Positions 12,483 to 64,000 of a DNA stretch of 64,000 bases are shown here, one piece after another. Source of the stretch: Nymphaea colorata. Taxonomy: Eukaryota > Streptophyta > Magnoliopsida > Nymphaeales > Nymphaeaceae. The number at the start of each line of letters is the position of its first letter. Positions within the stretch are counted from its first letter, which is position 1. A model generated the notes under the pieces. The model searched no databases, had not been told where the DNA came from, and saw nothing but the letters and a program-made list of their open reading frames with translations. The stretch lies in the NCBI RefSeq assembly GCF_008831285.2, contig NC_045141.1, forward strand, positions 12,264,106 through 12,328,105, read 5' to 3'. The translations under genes and the position numbers were made by a program.

Positions 12483-12513
12483 TTATATATATATATATAT
12501 ATATATATATACC
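12483..12513. repeat. AT microsatellite
   Basis: About 15 uninterrupted AT units inside the solo LTR. Confidence 0.9.
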
Positions 12514-12769
12514 CATTCATTCATCTTTAAAATCCTCACCTTGGGTTCTTACATTCTTAGTTTAGTATATTGTTCTTTAAATAACCTTCTCATATTGAAA
12601 CAACCAAATTGATGAGGGGTCTACAGTATTCATTACACTATACGTACGCTGCTGGAACTTATGTTTTCTTCACTAGTAATGGCAATCTATGTTTAACCAA
12701 AATTCTGTTTTGGTTCTCAAATTAGATATTTCACTTCTTTTTTAATGTTTGAATGATAAAAGAAGAAAA

Positions 12770-13170
12770 TAACAGTTCTTGCCTCCAATCTCATGGTTTC
12801 TATACCTATTGTCCGCTATCCTGATCACAATTTTCCTACCCCCAGAGGTAATAAATAATAAAGGAAGGGACCTTCCCCTTTGAGGCCAGTTGTGGGCGAG
12901 GAGGGATTCAAACCCCCGACACAGTAGTTCGTAGCCACGTGCTCTAATTCTCTGAGCTACAGGCCCCACCCCATCTCCACTAGATCCGTTCCTGGGAGTA
13001 CCCTCCAAAAGGAACCTTTCCTCTCCTCAGCTATTTTATTTCAGATTAAGAAGATGCGGAAACACGTTTCTCTCTACTCTATAAGAACAGTGCGTTGTTC
13101 CGAGGTGTGAAGTGGGAGAGAGGGGATGTCATAATTAGAGTTTTGAATAAGAAGACCTATATATATATAT
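12770..13170 (-). other. plastid DNA insertion (NUPT) around trnR-ACG
   Basis: On the minus strand this matches, from memory, the plastid inverted-repeat interval between rrn5 and trnN: the trnR-ACG gene, its 3' flank (CTCTGGGGGTAGGAAAAT..., plus-strand 12825-12850) and its 5' flank (GATGGGGTGGGGCCTGTAGC). Many substitutions show it is an old nuclear copy. The borders are estimates. It lies inside the solo LTR 11291-14491, so it entered after, or travelled with, that LTR. Confidence 0.75.
12893..12966 (-). pseudogene. trnR-ACG: decayed plastid-type tRNA-Arg(ACG)
   Basis: A 74-nt tRNA-like sequence from GGGCCTGTAGCTC to ...CTCCTCGCCCA on the minus strand. The anticodon loop CTACGAA reads ACG (Arg). 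The 3' side of the anticodon stem is mutated (CTACT opposite CGTGG), and the T-loop has TTTGAAT instead of TTCGAAT. It is a plastid-derived relic with no sign of function in the nucleus. Confidence 0.85.
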
Positions 13171-13325
13171 ACATATATATTTCGTATGAGGAGACCCTTG
13201 TCACTCCGTCCATGTAAGAGACAAGAGACCTATAAAATATGACTCCTTAGATTTAGCTGCTGCCAAATCTATTATGTGGGAACATCATATTCATAATGAT
13301 AACTAGCAGGTTACAGCCAACTTAT

Positions 13326-13431
<106 letters not shown>

Positions 13432-14496
13432 TATAAGACTAATTAATAGATTACAACATACTTATATCATGTATATAACTAATTTACAGGTTTGCTTATA
13501 TTCAGTACCGTGACACACATCCCGCAATAGGAATACACAGCTACATATGACTATGTATAAGTATACACTGTACATCTAAACACACACAAGCATTTCAATA
13601 TATATATACATACATACATACGCAGACCATCATAGGAACAAGAGTTTTCCCTGCTGAATTTACAATTAAGCGCCACATGCTATGGAAAATATCAGTATAT
13701 GCACTTTTGGAATTTAAATATCATCACATCACATCACCCATACATTCACCATCTATCGTAAGACTGATCATGCAACATGCTTCTTTAATAAATCTGATTA
13801 TTATCTAAATTTCAGAAGCAATTCCATAATCATGTTCATCCTTTCATTTTAGGGTAATGCATAATAACAATTTCAGTCCGATAGCCTACTTTTTACTCTA
13901 GACCTACTCATATACACATGACATATTTACATTCATATATTTATATTTCATAAGCATAACCGACATGAACTACATGTTGCACACACATCTGAATATCCCC
14001 ATACCTTATTGCTCTAAGGTACAGCTAATTCCGTTTGCTTGCAAGGCTATCACTCCAACTGTACAGTCATTTGTTTCGACCCACTGCTCCCTAGTTTCTT
14101 TGATCATTCAAGATGCGGATGACAGACATGTAGACTAGTCCCTCTTTGCTCTTGATCTTCACCCCAAGATGCAGGAAAACAAGAATTAGCTCTCACTTTA
14201 CCCCAATTTCTAGTTGCTGGAACCTCCATCTATGGCTGCAGCAAATAGAAACCTAAAATACTGCATCATGGAGTTAAATAAGGCTAATACATGGCCAGCA
14301 ACACCTTCTTTCTTACCAGGTATACATTTAGTAACCCATTTATTTATTTTCATAACTACACCCTTTTATGATATAATTGACAGTTTTAGCTATATTTAAC
14401 AGTCATTAAATCTACCATTTATAGATTGTACCCATATTAACAATTTTGTAATAATTAACAAAAAGGAAAAAAAAAAACGTTGGGCATTACAAAGAG

Positions 14497-14618
14497 TGTT
14501 TTTGACTTTTGAAAAAACAACTTAATTTATATTATTGTAACTTAATGCCTACCATTAGATCTCTCGCTTGATGGCTTAGATGATTCTCATTAAAGTCTGG
14601 TATATGAGAGCTTCTTAG

Positions 14619-14696
<78 letters not shown>

Positions 14697-14784
14697 ATAT
14701 TAATCACTAATGTGCCCATCACTATTGCTTTTTAGTAACATACTTCTAATTTTAGCTATTCAACATCTAAAAATTTTGAAATCG

Positions 14785-14824
<40 letters not shown>

Positions 14825-17382
14825 AAGGAAATGTGATAAATTCTGCTAAAAAAATAAAAGATGCAATTTAAAATCTGTAATATAATTAACTGCTTAATAG
14901 CTTTATTTGTGTAGTTCTTTAGATATTTTTTATATTAACTTTACTATACTATAGTCTAATTTGAAATTTAATTGAACAAAATAAAATTCGAACTTGTTTT
15001 TAAAGAAGGATTGAACCCCCTCTTGTCCTTTTTAATGGAGTCACAGGGAGTGCACACAGAGAAGGGGCGGCGTGAGGTGTTATTTAAGGAAAACGAAGAG
15101 GTGTCGGTTGCCTTTGGCGTTGATATCAAGCAAGCATATGTTTTTCGAAGTGTACATGCACCATACATGCATAAACTTGACAATAAAAGAAAGTCACTGC
15201 CTAACTTTTATGAAATTGCAAATAATTACTTAAGCATCTTGATATATAAGCTCGGCGTCGGTCAAGTTGAAGCCAATGGCCTTGATGAAGTAAAAGAGCC
15301 AAGTTTGAGGAGCATGATTTATTTAAACATTACATGAATCTTGTTCCCGTTAATGCATGATTTATTTTTCTGTCTCAAATCCCAAATTCTGAGCGTAGCA
15401 AAAAATCTTTAAATTTCATTCATTTGCCATGCATTAGCCAAAGCTGGAATGTCAATTGAACCATTTTTAGAGAATCAGATATGAAAAAATAAAGCAATCA
15501 GATCGGTTTCATACTCAAGAAATGATGTCTAATCAGATTCAGACATACATAAACATCCGATCAAATTCGGATCCAACTTTGGATCAGATTTAGTTTCAAG
15601 TAAATATCCTGCAACCATCACATTTTATAAGTCAGCTGGATCTGGTGTAAAAATCGGATTCAGATTCATATGTGAATTTAAATGTAGAATTCAGATTTTT
15701 TTGAATTATGATTCAAATATGATTTTTCTTTATTCTCATTTGACTCTGAATTCAAGTCCAAATATGTGAATATCTGAAAAAACAGATAATAGTTAAGAGT
15801 ATGTTCAATTCAATTTAGATCCGTTGGCTTCCCTACCTACTAAACTTGTTTCCACAATTATCCAAGACGCAGATTCAGATCTTCAAACATTTGATCAATG
15901 TTTACTTGTAAGCCAAAAGCACCCATATCTGAAAAGGGAATGTTTGCAAATGTAAAGATGGTTTTTGATCAGTTTACAAATGTATATGTCTTCGGGTCCG
16001 AACGTCCGTTCTGTCCATGTCTCCATTAATTCAAACATAGAAAATGATATCCAAGAAAAATTGTCTACTTCTTCAAACATAATACAACCATGACCCCACT
16101 TTCAAGACCACCCTGGATACTATGTCCTCACAATGTTCTTGAAATGTGAGTCTGTTTTGTCCACTTTAACTATGCCCCTTCATCGAATTGATAAAAAAAA
16201 GTAAGGCGAACTTGCTTTGTTTGCTTCTTATACCCGGCTCATAGTGGTTCGCTACTACTGGAGGAGTGATCAAAAGCACATTTCAGTGTACATGATAATT
16301 GTACGTCATTAGCACTGAAATGTTGAAACATACTCAGGACCATCCAAAAGTACATGTTGCTGATTCACTAAGTGAGCACTTAGAGTGTGTGCTTTGCCTA
16401 CACAATTTGTTTTGCAAAAGTATGCTTTGCCCAAAGCCAAAGTAACTATTTCATGAATATGGCCGAAAAATTGGGCCCGAAATATCCTAAAAAATGTCAT
16501 GAATATGCTCCAACTTTTTAAGCAAATTTTTGGGAATAGTTTTTAAGTGTTTAATTTGCCAAATGAGCCATAATAAAGGGGTTTTTGAGAACATGAACAT
16601 ACTGTTATTGTTTCATTCATATGCCTCAAAAAGTATAAGCATATTCATGTAACACTTTTTAAACTGTTCAATGAATCTTATTAATTTTTAGATTAAATGA
16701 ATAGGATAATAATGTAATGTTTCCACACAGTTCATAAAGCGAAGTGATAGCCCTAAATCTGAGATATGCTGTTATCATACATTCGTGAGATTTTGTAAAT
16801 TCTGCACCAATCAATCATTTTTTATAACTAACTTCAAATATGAAATATAAGGTTGACGAGTGAAAAACCATTAGTAGGATAAGTTCATGAAACAATAAGA
16901 AATTAAAAGTTATTAAAGAGGCTCTAAGGAGTTGTTTGACAGCATATTTTAAGATTGTCGATTTTGAAGCAGATTCACGAAACATTTGTTGCAATGATTA
17001 GTGAATTTCTTCTATTACTGAGACAAATTCATAATACATTTTCATAATGTTCTTGATGTCAAACAACCACCAGTGGTAAAATTGCCACACGACACGATTT
17101 AGATTCATGGAAATTGCTTCTGAAGGGTCCCATTTGGAGTCAAGAACGTCTTGGCGACTTGGTAATTTTGTCTCACAGCTTTTACTCTCGGGCTGGGTCT
17201 CCATGCGGAGCAACCCACATGCTCGCTACCCAATCAGCTCCGCCGCTAACGCTCCGACAGCGCCTAACTGTAGAAGTCGTAGAAGTCCCATGACTCCGAG
17301 GACGGCGTCTGTAACTCGAGTCTCCTTCGACGTCGTTCCTCGCGCGATCATCCGCGGGGAGGCCGCCGCCAATTGAGCAACG
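14497..17382. other. intergenic DNA upstream of ODR4
   Basis: This stretch holds CT/TA microsatellites (14620-14688, 14790-14817) and a low-complexity tract rich in GATTCAGAT-like words (about 15480-15790). A short inverted repeat ACATTTCAGTG/CACTGAAATGT lies near 16279-16323. From about 17200 the DNA turns GC- and CpG-rich, consistent with the ODR4 promoter and 5' UTR. No clear TATA box was seen, and no gene was recognised. Confidence 0.6.
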
Positions 17383-63872
<46,490 letters not shown>

Positions 63873-64000
63873 GTATAACCTTGACTAAATATGTTGGATA
63901 GATTTACAAGATTGCAGCTTCGTTTGCTGTTTCCTACGTCCAGAAGTCTGGTTTTTTCTCATCTTCATGCATATGCTTCCTATACGAAATGTTGTTTCTA
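63873..64000 (+). other. start of ODR4 intron 10
   Basis: The last 128 bp show no further coding similarity. The gene continues outside the window. Confidence 0.7.

Noticed and set aside
12893-12966. Functional tRNA-Arg gene
   Set aside because: Mismatched anticodon stem, altered T-loop and plastid flanks show that it is a relic.
12742-13008. 88-codon open frame containing VAQRIRARGYELLCRGFESLL
   Set aside because: This is translation across the plastid-derived trnR-ACG, a familiar spurious frame, not a protein gene.
14972-15337. 121-codon open frame upstream of ODR4
   Set aside because: No recognisable domain, AT-rich composition like the surrounding intergenic DNA, and no splice or promoter support. 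Left unannotated.

Overview
The window is nuclear DNA of a flowering plant (or another seed plant) with a large, repeat-rich genome. The host genes have plant-type spliced exons, the retrotransposons carry the TGGTATCAGAGC primer-binding site of plant Ty1/copia elements, and a decayed plastid trnR-ACG segment is embedded in the DNA. The species cannot be told from the sequence. Long transposon-filled introns recall magnoliids and other early-diverging or large-genome lineages, but that is a guess.

Only two host genes are present, both on the + strand. (1) Positions 1-9888 are the 3' end of an amidase-signature gene. Its last two exons are at 8033-8128 and 9832-9888. The intron upstream is at least 8 kb long and holds a Ty1/copia element (E1) split by a second copia element (E2, 1145-6481). 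(2) From 17383 to beyond 63872 lies a gene for an ODR-4-like protein. ODR-4 proteins are ER-associated and in animals partner the UFM1 protease UFSP2. Ten exons (393 codons) can be joined in one open frame. The gene spans more than 46 kb because introns 3 (6.6 kb), 4 (24.5 kb) and 9 (7.8 kb) are packed with transposons, while introns 1, 5 and 7 are only 70-87 bp.

Layout by region. 9.9-17.4 kb: intergenic DNA with a 3.2-kb solo LTR (TSD AAGAG) that contains a plastid DNA insertion and a 95-bp AT microsatellite. 17.4-21.0 kb: ODR4 exons 1-2 and intron 2, with local tandem duplications. 21.1-27.7 kb: intron 3, with copia E4 inserted in copia E3, both missing their 3' halves. 27.8-52.3 kb: intron 4. 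Here an old minus-strand copia (E6) was split in turn by a non-autonomous hAT element (29951-31535), a full-length copia (E5, 31638-36788) and two opposed hAT transposons of one family (hAT1 37702-41440; hAT2 42422-46273). Next to it lie a third hAT remnant carrying its own MITE, and a 3.0-kb solo LTR (TSD ATAAC). 52.3-56.0 kb: ODR4 exons 5-9, with a hAT MITE of the hAT1/hAT2 family in intron 8. 56.0-63.8 kb: intron 9 with copia E7, whose two LTRs are identical over 152 bp and whose coding region has only two evident lesions. Exon 10 (63776-63872) is the last exon visible; the ODR4 C-terminus lies outside.

Many element borders are supported by target-site duplications, so the insertion order can be read from the sequence. 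No prokaryotic operon, CRISPR array or functional RNA gene was seen.
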